Part shown: in pieces, positions 8,274 to 18,001 of the stretch
Position numbering within the stretch: the first letter of the stretch is position 1
How the letters are laid out: each line of letters starts with the position of its first letter
NCBI RefSeq assembly: GCF_006152065.1
Contig: NZ_VDFW01000036.1
Coordinates: forward strand, 1 to 64,000
Direction of reading: 5' to 3'
Origin: Amycolatopsis alkalitolerans
GTDB taxonomy: Bacteria; Actinomycetota; Actinomycetes; Mycobacteriales; Pseudonocardiaceae
DNA length: 64,000 nt
Notes under the pieces: generated by a model
Seen by the model: only the letters and a program-made list of their open reading frames with translations
The model's database searches: none
Told to the model about the DNA's origin: nothing
Position numbers and translations under genes: made by a program

Positions 8274-8759
8274 TTATTCGACGGCCTCGATCCGCCTGAC
8301 AACCTCGGCCGGAGCGTTCTTGAATCGACGGAAGAAAACAAATTTTGCATCCTGCCACGGAACAACTCGCGCCAGTTTGGCATTTAGGGTCGCATGGTCC
8401 ACATCTACAACCTGGACGGTATCGAATGGCACATTCCTACTCATGAACCGCACAACGGCAACGTAGTTTCCCGGCTCGTTATCCAGTGCAATCCAACTCG
8501 ACCTCGAGTAGTCGTCTTGATCAATATCGTATCTCGCGAGCCTCAGCTCCGCATTGTTCCGCGAGCGGTCTGCCTCGATAGGATTTCTCACAAAGACGTC
8601 GAACAAACATTCAGCAAGTTGCTCCCATGAACGATGCATATCATGGTCCCGGTAGCTGATCATCGCACGATCGGCAAACGGAATCATGGCGAGAAGGGCG
8701 CTTCGAAAATTGAAAAACAGTTCGTCTACCGTTGATCTCAAGATGTCATCGTCGCTCAT
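8274..8759 (-). CDS. probable immunity protein of orphan toxin cassette
   Basis: A 161-residue, acidic, apparently intact protein that starts 14 bases inside the end of the toxin tip gene, the layout of toxin-immunity pairs. No strong ribosome site precedes the ATG, so it may depend on translation of the toxin frame. The sequence has a helical N-terminal third (DELFFNFRSALLAMIPF) and a beta-rich C-terminal half (WIALDNEPGNYVAVVRF, FVFFRRFKN). No family is recognised. Its base composition is noticeably less GC-rich than that of the flanking core genes, which suggests transfer. The immunity role is inferred from position. Confidence 0.6.
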   Translation of the reverse strand: MSDDDILRSTVDELFFNFRSALLAMIPFADRAMISYRDHDMHRSWEQLAECLFDVFVRNPIEADRSRNNAELRLARYDIDQDDYSRSSWIALDNEPGNYVAVVRFMSRNVPFDTVQVVDVDHATLNAKLARVVPWQDAKFVFFRRFKNAPAEVVRRIEAVE

Positions 8760-9079
8760 GACTGCTAACCCAACCCCATAGACTGTCTATCCATCCGAGT
8801 TGCTCAGAAGTTGGGGCCACCTTACCACCGCTGAAGCCCTGGCCTGGAACAACGGTCTTTACTCGGTCGCGTGTGATGTCCAGGACGACTTGACCGTGGT
8901 CATCAGTAACAAATACGCGACCCTCGCTAGCGCCCCGAACCACGGCATTCTTGGGACCGACGAAGTTCTTTACTCCGGCGCCGCTCCTGCCTGCTCCCGG
9001 AAATTGAAAACTATCGTCGAGTTGAGGCTCGGCACAGCTGTTGTGAACCAGCACCGGTGTGGTGCCGGCGTAGTAGGTG
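8746..9079 (-). CDS. orphan polymorphic toxin tip (Hint boundary plus toxin domain)
   Basis: The frame begins abruptly inside a Hint domain (LTYYAGTTPVLVHNSC) and continues for 95 residues to TGA. The tip contains GVKNFVGPKNAVVRGA, VFVTDDHGQVVLDITRDRV and a final EQLGWIDSLWGWVSSHERR. It has no start codon with a ribosome site and no upstream toxin core; a GTG at 9054 opens the frame only nominally. It is therefore a silent, displaced module of the kind stored downstream of Rhs- or WXG-type toxins and exchanged by recombination at the conserved Hint junction. The toxin activity is not recognised. Confidence 0.65.
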
Positions 9080-9164
9080 AGGTTCCCCCAAGCCCACTGT
9101 TCCGGCGGCGCAGGCCTTGATCAGCCACGACCGCCGCGCAGTAACCCGGTTTTGGGGTAGTCCC

Positions 9165-10051
9165 ATGAGATTCCGCTTGGTCGCGCTCACCGCGGCTCTT
9201 GTTGTCGCGCCGGCGGTTCTCGCTCCTGGGCAGAACGCGACGCCCGCCGCTGCGGCCACGGGCGCGAGATCGATTCCTGGACCGGCGCCAACTGGGCCAG
9301 CGAATGCGGCTCGACCGGTGCCGGGTGTTTCAACCCGCGCATGATCCAGCGCACCGGGTGGGGCGCCAACGACGGCACATGGATCCTGTGGTTCAACGCG
9401 CCCGCCGACTACAACCGCACCAAAGCCAACGCCTACTACGCCATGGGCTGCAACAGCCCCACCGGCCCGTGCGGAGACGGCGCTGGCGCCCCACACGGCT
9501 CCACCCACAAACCCGGCCTCTACATCTGCGGCGGCAACGGCGACTTCGACATCGTCATCCCCGCAGGCGGGCCACCCGTCGTGCTCTGCACCCAAGCCGA
9601 CCAAACCCTCAGCTCCGAGCAACTGGACCTGTGGGGCACCAACGGCGTGAATATTGGCTCCACCCACCTCGCCGGCCTGACCAATGTGGAATCCCCCAGC
9701 GCCTACTACGACACCACCCACGCCACCTGGATCATGACCTACAGCGACCCCAACTGTGGCTACTGCACCGGCAGCGGAACCACCGCCACCAACCCGCTCG
9801 GCACCTGAACCGCGCCCACCACCACCGGAGCGTCCCCACCCGCCACCGGGCGACGCGACCTGTCAGCCACCTCCTGCGGCCAACCTCGCACCGTCACCAT
9901 TCTCGACGGGCAGCCCTACCAAGGGATCGACCTGTGGAACGGGACGCTCACCGAAACCACGGCACCGCAGCACTTCGAACCGCTCAACTACAACGCGCCC
10001 GACCCGGCGGCTGCCCCGTGGCAACCGTTCACCCCCTGGAGCTGTAGCTAG
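9165..10051 (+). pseudogene. secreted protein gene with one frameshift and one nonsense codon
   Basis: The start MRFRLVALTAALVVAPAVLA is a signal peptide ending near AAAA. After a shift at about 9260-9275 the mature protein is read as SWTGANWASECGSTGAGC, then RTGWGANDGTWILWFNAPAD and CGDGAGAPHGSTHKPGLYIC. Its repeated Trp/Gly blade-like segments recall five-bladed beta-propeller glycosidases (GH43-like). At 9806-9808 the frame stops at TGA, where TGG would be expected. It stays open in the same frame to TAG at 10049, with YQGIDLWNGTL and PWQPFTPWSC. Two lesions make this a pseudogene unless they are sequence errors. Confidence 0.7.
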
Positions 10052-10708
10052 CCCGGGCGGCGCAGTGTCGCCAACCGGTTCGCCTGCCAGGGCGGGATCC
10101 ACGCCTCACACGTGACCTCCCAGCCCGGCATCGTCCGCGCCAGCATCCCGTCCAACTCGGCATCCGGCATGAACCGGACGGTCGCGTCCCCGGACACCCA
10201 GCGGTCGGCGCAGTAGGCCACCATCGTGCCCAAACCACCACGGCGCTGCCACTCCTTCACCGCGACCGTCCCGCCCGGCGCGGTCAACTCGGCCGCCTCA
10301 GCCAGCACGACCGCCCGCTGCGGCTCCGCCACGTGGTGCAGCACATCGCACAACACCACGAGGTCGAACAGCGGCGGGTCCTCCGCCCGCAGCTCGGTGG
10401 TGCTCACCGACCGGAACACCACCCCGTTCCGGTCACCGTGGAACATCCGTCCCGGCTCCGCGATGCCCGGGTCGAGGCCGACCAGTTCGACATCCGGCCC
10501 CTAACGCCGCCGCCATCGCCCCGTCCCCACACCCGATCTCCAGCACCCGCTTCGCCTGCGGCGCCACCGACAACACCGTCACCGCCAGACAATCAAGATC
10601 GATGAACGTGCCTCGATACAACTCGATCGCATGCGGCTCGAACCGACCCAACACGCGACGAACCGCACTTCCCACCGGCACGACGAACCCTTCCCTGCGA
10701 AACCGCAA
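10048..10708 (-). pseudogene. class I SAM-dependent methyltransferase, frameshifted
   Basis: The N-terminal frame (from ATG 10708) has the SAM-binding motif I RVLEIGCGDGAMAAAL. After a shift near 10500 the second frame gives DVELVGLDPGIAEPGRMFHG and LFDLVVLCDVLHHVAEPQRA (motifs II and III), then to stop at 10048 with WIPPWQANRLATLRR. Rejoined, it is about 217 residues, normal for a small-molecule methyltransferase of the type that follows a glycosyltransferase or polyketide gene. The substrate is unknown. It overlaps the end of the broken secreted-protein gene by four bases. Confidence 0.75.
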
Positions 10709-10757
10709 ATCCGCGCCTCGTCATCCAACCACGCTCGACGGCGAACCGTTTCCCGGC

Positions 10758-11068
10758 CTAGAGACTCGCCCAGCCCGGTCGCAATTTCGCCTGGCCAAGG
10801 TCTGACCGGTTGCCGGCCAAGGCTGAGGACGGGTCGGCGACGTAGGTTTCCTTCAAACGGAATGTCTTCACTTGGCCGCGATAGCGCAGGAGGCGGGTGG
10901 CGTGACGCGCCTGCCGAGCGAGACGCCGCACTCGGTGGCCAGGCGCTGTTCAGGGGGCGACTGGGTATTGGCTGCCAGGTCCCCGGACTCGATGCGTGCA
11001 GCCAGATGTTCGTACATCTGCTCGTAGATATAGCCCACCACTTCGTCAGGCCGAAATTCGGTCACCAT
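10758..11068 (-). pseudogene. small GntR-family regulator, frameshifted
   Basis: The frame from ATG 11068 matches the GntR winged helix (YEHLAARIESGDLAANTQ, EQRLATECGVSLG). The recognition helix then shifts frame and continues as ARHATRLLRYRGQVKTF to a TAG at 10758-10760. Small GntR proteins of this size accompany integrases in actinomycete integrative elements as transfer or maintenance regulators. It directly follows the integrase stump, which supports a shared origin. Confidence 0.65.
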
Positions 11069-11232
11069 GACTCCCCCGAAGCGGCGGCAGAATGCTCCTC
11101 GTACACGGTTTCGGTGAGATACGGCTCGCGCTTGCGGATGGGGTCAACGCCCGCGTCCACGCGAACCCGAAGCGCACCGCTGGGCAGCACATCGATGCTG
11201 CCTCGCTTGCCCCTCTTGGCGTACGACGCCAT
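11062..11232 (-). pseudogene. site-specific integrase, N-terminal stump
   Basis: From the ATG at 11232 the frame reads YAKRGKRGSIDVLPSGALRV, then RVDAGVDPIRKREPYLTETV. This is the three-stranded arm-binding domain found at the N-terminus of actinomycete tyrosine recombinases. It then runs into unrelated sequence and stops at 11062 after 56 residues, against roughly 400 for the family. The core-binding and catalytic domains are deleted. It lies just past the 3' end of tRNA-Arg on the same strand, where the integrase of a tRNA-integrated element belongs. Confidence 0.7.
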
Positions 11233-11325
11233 GACCGGGACCATACAGCGGATCCATGTCAGGTTCCCAGTCACGCAACCTGGCGGAACCCCTCTGATCG
11301 AGCGATTCCGCCAGCTCAAACGGCG

Positions 11326-11399
11326 CGCCCTCGGCAGGACTCGAACCTGCGACCTAGAGATTAGAAGGCTCTTGCTCTATCCGGCTGAGCTACGAGGGC
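11326..11399 (-). tRNA. tRNA-Arg (anticodon UCU)
   Basis: Reading the minus strand, a 74-base cloverleaf is clear: acceptor stem GCCCTCG/CGAGGGC, D-stem GCTC/GAGC, anticodon loop CTTCTAA with UCU at positions 34-36, and T-arm GCAGG-TTCGAGT-CCTGC. There is one mismatch (C-U) at the loop-closing pair of the anticodon stem. CCA is not encoded. The gene is the right border of the decayed island. Confidence 0.93.
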
Positions 11400-11482
11400 C
11401 TGGCGCCGATGAACGCGGACGCGGTCACGCCTGCAGTTTAGTCGACGTCACACTACGTATCGCTCGACAGCGCCCGAGCGTT

Positions 11483-12214
11483 TCAGCCTCTGCCGAGGAA
11501 GGGCATCTTCGTCGCCGTAATGGTCATGAACTGCACGTTCGTGTCGAGCGGGAGGCGCGCCATGTACAGCACGGCCTCCGCGACGTGGGCGGGGTCGAAG
11601 GTCGGTTCCGGGCGGACCGAGCCGTCGGCCTGGCGGGCGCCCTCGCTGATCCCCGCCGTCATCTCCGTCGCGGCGTTGCCGATGTCGACCTGGCCACATG
11701 CGACGTCGAAAGGCCGCCCATCCAGGGAAATCGACTTGGTCAGGCCCGTGATCGCATGCTTCGTCGCGGTATACGCGGCGCTGCCGGGCCGCGGGGCGTG
11801 CGCCGAGATCGACCCGTTGTTGATGATGCGCCCGCCCTGCGGCCGCTGCTCCTTCATCAACCGCACCGCCGCCCGCGCGCACAGGAAGGCGCCCGTCAGG
11901 TTGGTGTCCACTGTGCGTCGCCATGCGGCCACGTCCAGGTCACCGACGTCACCCGATGGGCCGAACGTGCCCGCGTTGTTGACGAGCAGGTCGAGGCGGC
12001 CCCACTTGTCGCGCACCGCCTCGAACAATGCGTCGACCTGGGCCTCGTCGCCGACGTCGGTGGGGACGGCGAGCGCGTCGGCGCCCTCGGCCGTCTCGGC
12101 CAGCGGCTCGAACCGCCGACCCGCCAGCGCCACCTGGTACCCCGCGCCGAGCAGCGCCCGCGCGATCACCCTGCCGAGGCCCGAACCGGCCCCCGTCACC
12201 ACCGCGACCGGCAT
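11483..12214 (-). CDS. short-chain dehydrogenase/reductase
   Basis: A 243-residue SDR. The NAD(P)-binding motif [14 protein letters not shown] is at the N-terminus, the NNAG motif is in [10 protein letters not shown], the catalytic Ser is in [12 protein letters not shown] and the YxxxK pair is in [10 protein letters not shown]. Substrate specificity cannot be read. Its start lies three bases past the stop of the lipoamide dehydrogenase gene, so the two are probably cotranscribed. Confidence 0.88.
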   Translation of the reverse strand: MPVAVVTGAGSGLGRVIARALLGAGYQVALAGRRFEPLAETAEGADALAVPTDVGDEAQVDALFEAVRDKWGRLDLLVNNAGTFGPSGDVGDLDVAAWRRTVDTNLTGAFLCARAAVRLMKEQRPQGGRIINNGSISAHAPRPGSAAYTATKHAITGLTKSISLDGRPFDVACGQVDIGNAATEMTAGISEGARQADGSVRPEPTFDPAHVAEAVLYMARLPLDTNVQFMTITATKMPFLGRG

Positions 12215-12217
12215 GGC

Positions 12218-13603
12218 TCAGAAGTTGATCATGTGGCCGGCGAGGCCGTGGACGGCCTCCTTGACGGCTTCGCCGAGCGTCGGATGCGCATGCACGTTGC
12301 GTGCCACCTCGTGCACGGTCAGATCCCACTGCTGCGCGAGCGTCAGTTCCGGCAGCAGCTCCGTCACGTCCGGCCCGATCAGGTGCGCACCCAGCAGCTC
12401 GCCGTGTTTCGCATCCGAGAGGATCTTCACGAAACCACCGGGATCCGCCAGGCCGTGCGCCTTGCCGTTCGCGGTGAACGGGAACTTCGCGACCCGCACG
12501 TCGAAGCCCTTCTCGCGGGCCTGCTCCTCGGTCCACCCGAACGAAGCGATCTGCGGCTGGCAGTAGGTCGCGCGCGGGATCATCGGGTAGTCCAGCGGCA
12601 TCGTCTCGGCGCCGCCGATCGTCTCGGCCGCCACGATGCCCATCGACTCCGCCGCGTGCGCCAGCATCAGCTTCGCGGTGACGTCGCCGATCGCGAAGAT
12701 ATGCGGCACGTTCGTCCGGCAGTACTCGTCGACCGCGATCGCGCGGCGTTCGGTCAGTTCGACGCCGGTGTTCTCCAGTCCATAACCCTCGACGCGCGGG
12801 GCGAACCCGATCGCCTGCAGGACCTTGTCGGCCTCCAGGGTCTGCTTGGTGCCGTTCGCGTCGACCATGACCTTGACCTTGGCGCCACTCTCGTCGATCG
12901 ACTCGACGCGGGTGGAGGTGAGCACGTTGATGCCGAGCTTCTTGTACCGCTTGGCCAGCTCCCTCGACACCTCGGCGTCCTCAAGGGGCACCATGCGGTC
13001 CAGGAACTCGACGATCGTGACCTCGACGCCGTAGTTGTGCAGCACATAGGCGAACTCGACACCGATCGCGCCGGCGCCGGCGATGATGATGCTGCCCGGC
13101 AGCTCGCGCGAAAGGATCTGCTCCTCGTAGGTCACCACGCGCTCGCTGAGCGACGTGCCGGGCAGCAGCTTCGTCGTCGCGCCCGCGGCGATGATGCAGC
13201 TGCCGAACGTGACGGTGTCGCCGTTCACTCGCAGCGTGTGCGAGTCGACGAACGTGCCGCGCCCGGTGAACTCGGTGATCTTGTTCTTCTTCATCAGGAA
13301 GTGGACGCCCTTGACCCGGCCGTCCGCCACCGACCGGCTGCGGTCGTACGCCGCGCCGTAGTCGAAACGGATCTCACTCTCGGAGGAGATGCCGAACGTC
13401 TTCGCCTCGTTCGTGACCAGGTGCGCGAGCTCCGCATTGCGCAGGAGCGCTTTGGACGGGATGCAGCCGACGTTCAGGCATACCCCACCCCAGTACTTCT
13501 CCTCCACCACAGCCGTCTTCAGTCCGAGCTGCGCCGCCCGTATCGCCGCGACATACCCGCCAGGCCCGGCGCCCAGCACCACAACATCGAAGTGTTCAGC
13601 CAT
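12218..13603 (-). CDS. lpdA: dihydrolipoyl dehydrogenase
   Basis: A 461-residue flavoprotein disulfide reductase, the E3 subunit that reoxidises dihydrolipoamide in 2-oxoacid dehydrogenases and the glycine cleavage system. It has the FAD motif [20 protein letters not shown], the redox-active disulfide in [13 protein letters not shown], the NAD motif [15 protein letters not shown], and the C-terminal His-Glu dyad in [15 protein letters not shown]. The length is normal for the family. The gene is not next to gcvP/gcvT here, so it probably serves several complexes. Confidence 0.93.
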   Translation of the reverse strand: MAEHFDVVVLGAGPGGYVAAIRAAQLGLKTAVVEEKYWGGVCLNVGCIPSKALLRNAELAHLVTNEAKTFGISSESEIRFDYGAAYDRSRSVADGRVKGVHFLMKKNKITEFTGRGTFVDSHTLRVNGDTVTFGSCIIAAGATTKLLPGTSLSERVVTYEEQILSRELPGSIIIAGAGAIGVEFAYVLHNYGVEVTIVEFLDRMVPLEDAEVSRELAKRYKKLGINVLTSTRVESIDESGAKVKVMVDANGTKQTLEADKVLQAIGFAPRVEGYGLENTGVELTERRAIAVDEYCRTNVPHIFAIGDVTAKLMLAHAAESMGIVAAETIGGAETMPLDYPMIPRATYCQPQIASFGWTEEQAREKGFDVRVAKFPFTANGKAHGLADPGGFVKILSDAKHGELLGAHLIGPDVTELLPELTLAQQWDLTVHEVARNVHAHPTLGEAVKEAVHGLAGHMINF

Positions 13604-13659
13604 GCCTTCAGCCTAGGCCCGGCCGTTCGATGGCGGCGCGGGCGCCGGAGCGGTGGAAA

Positions 13660-14064
13660 TCAGGCGCGTTCGAGGACGACGACCGGGATCTTCCGGTCCG
13701 TTTTCTGCTGGTAGTTGTCGTAGTCGGGCCACACCTCGGCCATGACCGGCCAGAGCTTCGCGCGCTCCTGATCGCCGGCTGTGCGCGCACGCGCGGCGAA
13801 CTTATCGCCCTTGACCTGCACCTTCACCTCGGGATTGGCCTCGAGGTTGAGGTACCAGCCGGGGTGGGCCGGGGCCCCGCCCTTGGACGCGACGATCACG
13901 TACGCGCCGTCGACCTCCTGGTAGATGAGCGCGAACTTGCGTTCCTGCCCGGTCTTGCGCCCGGTGGTGGTCAGGACCAGAGTGGGCACCCCGTTCTGCC
14001 AGTCGTGACCGACTTCACCGTCGGTCTCCTCGTAGCGGCGGACGTGCTCATCGCCGAAAAGCAT
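13660..14064 (-). CDS. DDN-like deazaflavin-dependent nitroreductase family protein
   Basis: A 134-residue split beta-barrel protein of the F420-dependent DDN family, with the typical LVLTTTGRKTGQERKFALIY and GAPAHPGWYLNLEANPEV segments. Relatives reduce quinones or nitro compounds with F420H2. It stands alone between lpdA and the lacI-type gene. The true substrate is unknown. Confidence 0.9.
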   Translation of the reverse strand: MLFGDEHVRRYEETDGEVGHDWQNGVPTLVLTTTGRKTGQERKFALIYQEVDGAYVIVASKGGAPAHPGWYLNLEANPEVKVQVKGDKFAARARTAGDQERAKLWPVMAEVWPDYDNYQQKTDRKIPVVVLERA

Positions 14065-14196
14065 CCGGTCTTCCTCTCGTGCTCGGGAACAGACCCCTCC
14101 GAAGTGTCTTCAACGCATCGGGCCCGCCGGATAGTCCGACCCGATCGAGTGCATCTGACCAGGCGAAATCCGGGAATCCACCTAGAATTCGAATTA

Positions 14197-14212
14197 CTGA
14201 GAGCGCTTACCG
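14197..14212. promoter_or_regulatory. LacI-type operator upstream of the lacI-family gene
   Basis: CTGAGAGCGCTTACCG contains the palindromic GAGCGCTT core seen in operators of actinobacterial LacI proteins of the CebR type, and lies 16 bases ahead of the regulator's ATG. This suggests autorepression. A nearby AATTCGAATT palindrome (14186-14195) may be part of the promoter. A very similar sequence occurs twice at 42623-42670. Confidence 0.55.
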
Positions 14213-14227
14213 CCAGGGAGAGCACCG

Positions 14228-15268
14228 ATGATCACGAGGAGCCACGTGACGCTCGAAGACGTCGCGCGGGTGGCCGATGTGTCACTGGCCACGGCTTCAC
14301 GAGTGCTCAACGGCACCACGTCCGTCCGCGACGATCTCCGTGACCGGGTGCTGGCGGCCGCGGCGGATCTGGACTACACGCCGAACGTGCACGCGCAGGC
14401 GCTCGCCGGTGTGTCCCGGCAGGTGATCGGTGTCGTCTGCCACGACGCGGGCGACCCGTACTTCGCCTCGGTCATCCGCGGTGTGCTGCGGGTGGCGGAC
14501 CACAACGGCCTGCTGGTGATGCTGATGAACACGTTCCGCGATCCGGCGAAGGAGGTCGCGGCGGTGTCGGTGCTGCGCAGCCAGCGCGCCTCGGCCATCG
14601 TGCTCGCCGGATCGGCGTTCGAGGACAGGGTGTGGGAGCGGGCGCTGGCCGCCGAACTCGAGCCGTACCGCCGCGGCGGCGGCAAGGTCGGGGTGCTCAC
14701 GCGGCACCGCAACCTGAAGGCCGACAGCGTGCAGCCGGGCAACCACGCCGGGGCGAAGGCGCTGGCCGCGGCCCTGCTGGGGCTCGGGCACCGCCGGTTC
14801 GCGGTGCTCACCGGTCCCCGCACGATGACCACGGTGCTCGACCGGTTCGCCGGTTTCGCCGAGGGGCTCGCCGAGGCGGGGGTCGCACTGTCCGAACGAG
14901 ACGTGTTCGAGAGCGCGCCCAGCCGGGACGGCGGTTACGCGGCGGCCGGCTCGCTGCTCGCGCGCAGGCACAGGGCGACCTGCGTGTTCGCGGTGAACGA
15001 CCAGATGGCGCTCGGCGCGATGACCGCGCTGCGCGAGGCCGGGCGGTCGATCCCGGGCGACATCTCCATCGCGGGTTTCGACGGTATCCCCGTCGCGCGG
15101 GATCTCAACCCGTCGCTCAGCACCGTCGCACTGCCGCTGGAGGAACTCGGCGAGCAGGTGCTGGAACTGGCGCTGGACGGAAGCCGGGGCGGGCGCAGCC
15201 GGGTGCGGCGCGTGCCGGCGGAGGTCGTGCTGCGGGAGAGCACCGCGCGCATCCGGCGCCGCCGATGA
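14228..15268 (+). CDS. LacI family transcriptional regulator
   Basis: A 346-residue repressor. The N-terminal helix-turn-helix reads TLEDVARVADVSLATASRVL and is followed by the hinge helix VHAQALAG. The rest is a periplasmic-binding-protein-like sensor (VIGVVCHDAGDPYFASVIRG, VFAVNDQMALGAMTALREAG, ISIAGFDGIPVARDL). It most likely responds to a sugar or related small molecule. No transport or sugar genes are adjacent, so the targets lie elsewhere; the operator-like pair at 42.6 kb is one candidate. Confidence 0.9.
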   Translation: MITRSHVTLEDVARVADVSLATASRVLNGTTSVRDDLRDRVLAAAADLDYTPNVHAQALAGVSRQVIGVVCHDAGDPYFASVIRGVLRVADHNGLLVMLMNTFRDPAKEVAAVSVLRSQRASAIVLAGSAFEDRVWERALAAELEPYRRGGGKVGVLTRHRNLKADSVQPGNHAGAKALAAALLGLGHRRFAVLTGPRTMTTVLDRFAGFAEGLAEAGVALSERDVFESAPSRDGGYAAAGSLLARRHRATCVFAVNDQMALGAMTALREAGRSIPGDISIAGFDGIPVARDLNPSLSTVALPLEELGEQVLELALDGSRGGRSRVRRVPAEVVLRESTARIRRRR

Positions 15269-15402
15269 CCATCCACAGTGGACCCCTGCTACTCACGGTA
15301 GAAAGTCCCGCCCGGCGAAACTCGCCGCGGCGTGCTCCGATCGACTGACTGTCGGCGCCAGTTCGGCCGAAAGCACGTCTCCGGCCCGGTCGCCGTGCCA
15401 CG

Positions 15403-16044
15403 ATGAGCCGCATGACAACGGCTTCCGAACCCCGCTGGCGAAGACTCGAGCCCGACCAGCGCAGAGAGCAGATCTTCAGCTGTGCCGCACGGCTGTTCGG
15501 AGAGCGCCCGTACGCCGTAGTGTCCACTTCGGACATAGCGGCCGAGGCCGGGGTGGCCCGTGGTCTGATCAACCACTATTTCGGGACGAAGCGGGAACTC
15601 TACCTGGCCGTGATCCGCCGTGCGGTCACGATGCCGATGCCGATGCCGGAGCGCGAGGTGGCCGGTTCACCGCATGAGCGGGCCCACGAAATGGTCGACT
15701 GGTTCCTCGACATGGTGCAAAGCCAGGGCAAGATGTGGCTGGTCGCCACTTCGGAGGGCATCGGACAGGACCATGAGGTCGACCAGATCATCATGGAGGC
15801 CGAGCGGAAATCCGCCGAACGGCTGCTGGACGCGTTCGAAGTGCCGTCCGACAGCGCGGTGCGGCCGCATTTGAACGCCGCCGTCCGCGCTTTTGCCGGA
15901 ATGGTGAAAGCAGCAGGCCGCGAATGGTTGCTCCGCGGCGAACTCGACCGCGCCCAGGTGCACCTGCTGCTGTACGAGACGCTGATCACCTTGCTGGAGG
16001 ACGTGTTCCCGAAGGTGCTCGACGGGGCCGTCGCTCACCGGTAG
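15403..16044 (+). CDS. TetR family transcriptional regulator
   Basis: A 213-residue repressor; translation may begin at the ATG at 15403 or at 15412. The helix-turn-helix (VSTSDIAAEAGVARGLINHY, then FGTKRELYLAV) is canonical. A short Met-Pro repeat (MPMPMPE) follows the DNA-binding domain, which is unusual but not disabling. The target genes are unknown; the next gene is convergent and overlaps the end by ten bases. Confidence 0.88.
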   Translation: MSRMTTASEPRWRRLEPDQRREQIFSCAARLFGERPYAVVSTSDIAAEAGVARGLINHYFGTKRELYLAVIRRAVTMPMPMPEREVAGSPHERAHEMVDWFLDMVQSQGKMWLVATSEGIGQDHEVDQIIMEAERKSAERLLDAFEVPSDSAVRPHLNAAVRAFAGMVKAAGREWLLRGELDRAQVHLLLYETLITLLEDVFPKVLDGAVAHR

Positions 16045-16697
16045 GTCAGCAGCCGTGAGACCCGCCCGTCGAAATGCGAGTGCTCGTTGAACGACACCAG
16101 CGACACACCGCTGCGCCCGGAAACCAGCTTCGTGATCCCGCCGTTGACCGTGACCCTGTTCAGCCGGAGCAGCCCCGCGTCCGGAGTCCCCAGCAACTGC
16201 CCGGCGACCGTGCCGATCACCCCGCCCGAGGTGAACACGACGGCGCTCTCGCCCTTACCCAGCAAGGAGATCAGATCCTCCAGCGCGCCGGACACGCGCG
16301 CGAGGAAGGCGGGCCAGGTCTCGGCGCACGGGCTGTCCTCCGCCGCGCCGATCCATTCGCCGAGCGCGGTGTCGAGAATCGCCTGGTAACCGCGCGAATC
16401 CGTGGCGTCTTGCGGCACGCCACCGCCGTGCCGGGCCACGATGTCGACGTGGTCGTACTCGTTCCAGCGCGGGTCCTCCTTGGCCGGGGCTTTGCTGCCC
16501 AGCCAGTCGAGCACCGTTTCGGCGGTCTTGCGCTGGCGCACGAGGGAGCCCGAACGCGCTTCGGTGAAGCGGACGTCGCGGCGCAACAACTCCGCGCCGA
16601 CCACCGCGCCCTGCTCGACGCCGAGCGCGGACAGGCGATCGTAGTCCGCTTCACCGAAATTGGCCTGACCGTGCCGGATCAGGTAGATGGCACCCAT
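16035..16697 (-). CDS. histidine phosphatase family protein
   Basis: A 220-residue phosphoglycerate-mutase-like phosphatase. The catalytic RHG is near the N-terminus (YLIRHGQANFGEADYDRLS); the second Arg and the supporting residues are in SGSLVRQRKTAETV and WNEYDHVDIV. The second catalytic His expected in a VTHG-type context reads VFTSGGVIG here, so that His is replaced. Members of this branch are common in actinomycetes and often act as general phosphatases. The missing His leaves activity in doubt. Confidence 0.8.
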   Translation of the reverse strand: MGAIYLIRHGQANFGEADYDRLSALGVEQGAVVGAELLRRDVRFTEARSGSLVRQRKTAETVLDWLGSKAPAKEDPRWNEYDHVDIVARHGGGVPQDATDSRGYQAILDTALGEWIGAAEDSPCAETWPAFLARVSGALEDLISLLGKGESAVVFTSGGVIGTVAGQLLGTPDAGLLRLNRVTVNGGITKLVSGRSGVSLVSFNEHSHFDGRVSRLLTYR

Positions 16698-16706
16698 ACG
16701 GCCAGA

Positions 16707-17876
<1,170 letters not shown>

Positions 17877-18001
17877 GAACTGCCCTCCCACCCGATCTAG
17901 TGACTGCGAGGCCATGCAATCGGGTTTTCACACGTCGGGGCAATGATTCACAGTTACCAGTACTAATCCATTTGGAGCAACGCTGCTAAGTTGAAGGCGA
18001 C

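Larger units (their letters stand above)
5369..11325. mobile_element. degenerate integrative island next to tRNA-Arg
   Basis: The stretch left of the tRNA-Arg gene holds an integrase stump (11062-11232), a broken GntR gene, IS3 and IS30 fragments, two orphan toxin/immunity cassettes in opposite orientation, and broken secreted-protein and methyltransferase genes. An integrase reading away from the 3' end of a tRNA gene on the same strand is the classic arrangement of elements integrated at tRNA genes. No second copy of the tRNA 3' end was found in the window, so the left boundary is set only by where ordinary genes stop and is uncertain. Confidence 0.6.

Noticed and set aside
10631..13714. 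Very long plus-strand open frame (about 1000 codons)
   Set aside because: It runs antisense through the tRNA, the SDR and the whole lpdA gene, and has no homology-like text; high GC keeps the antisense frame open.
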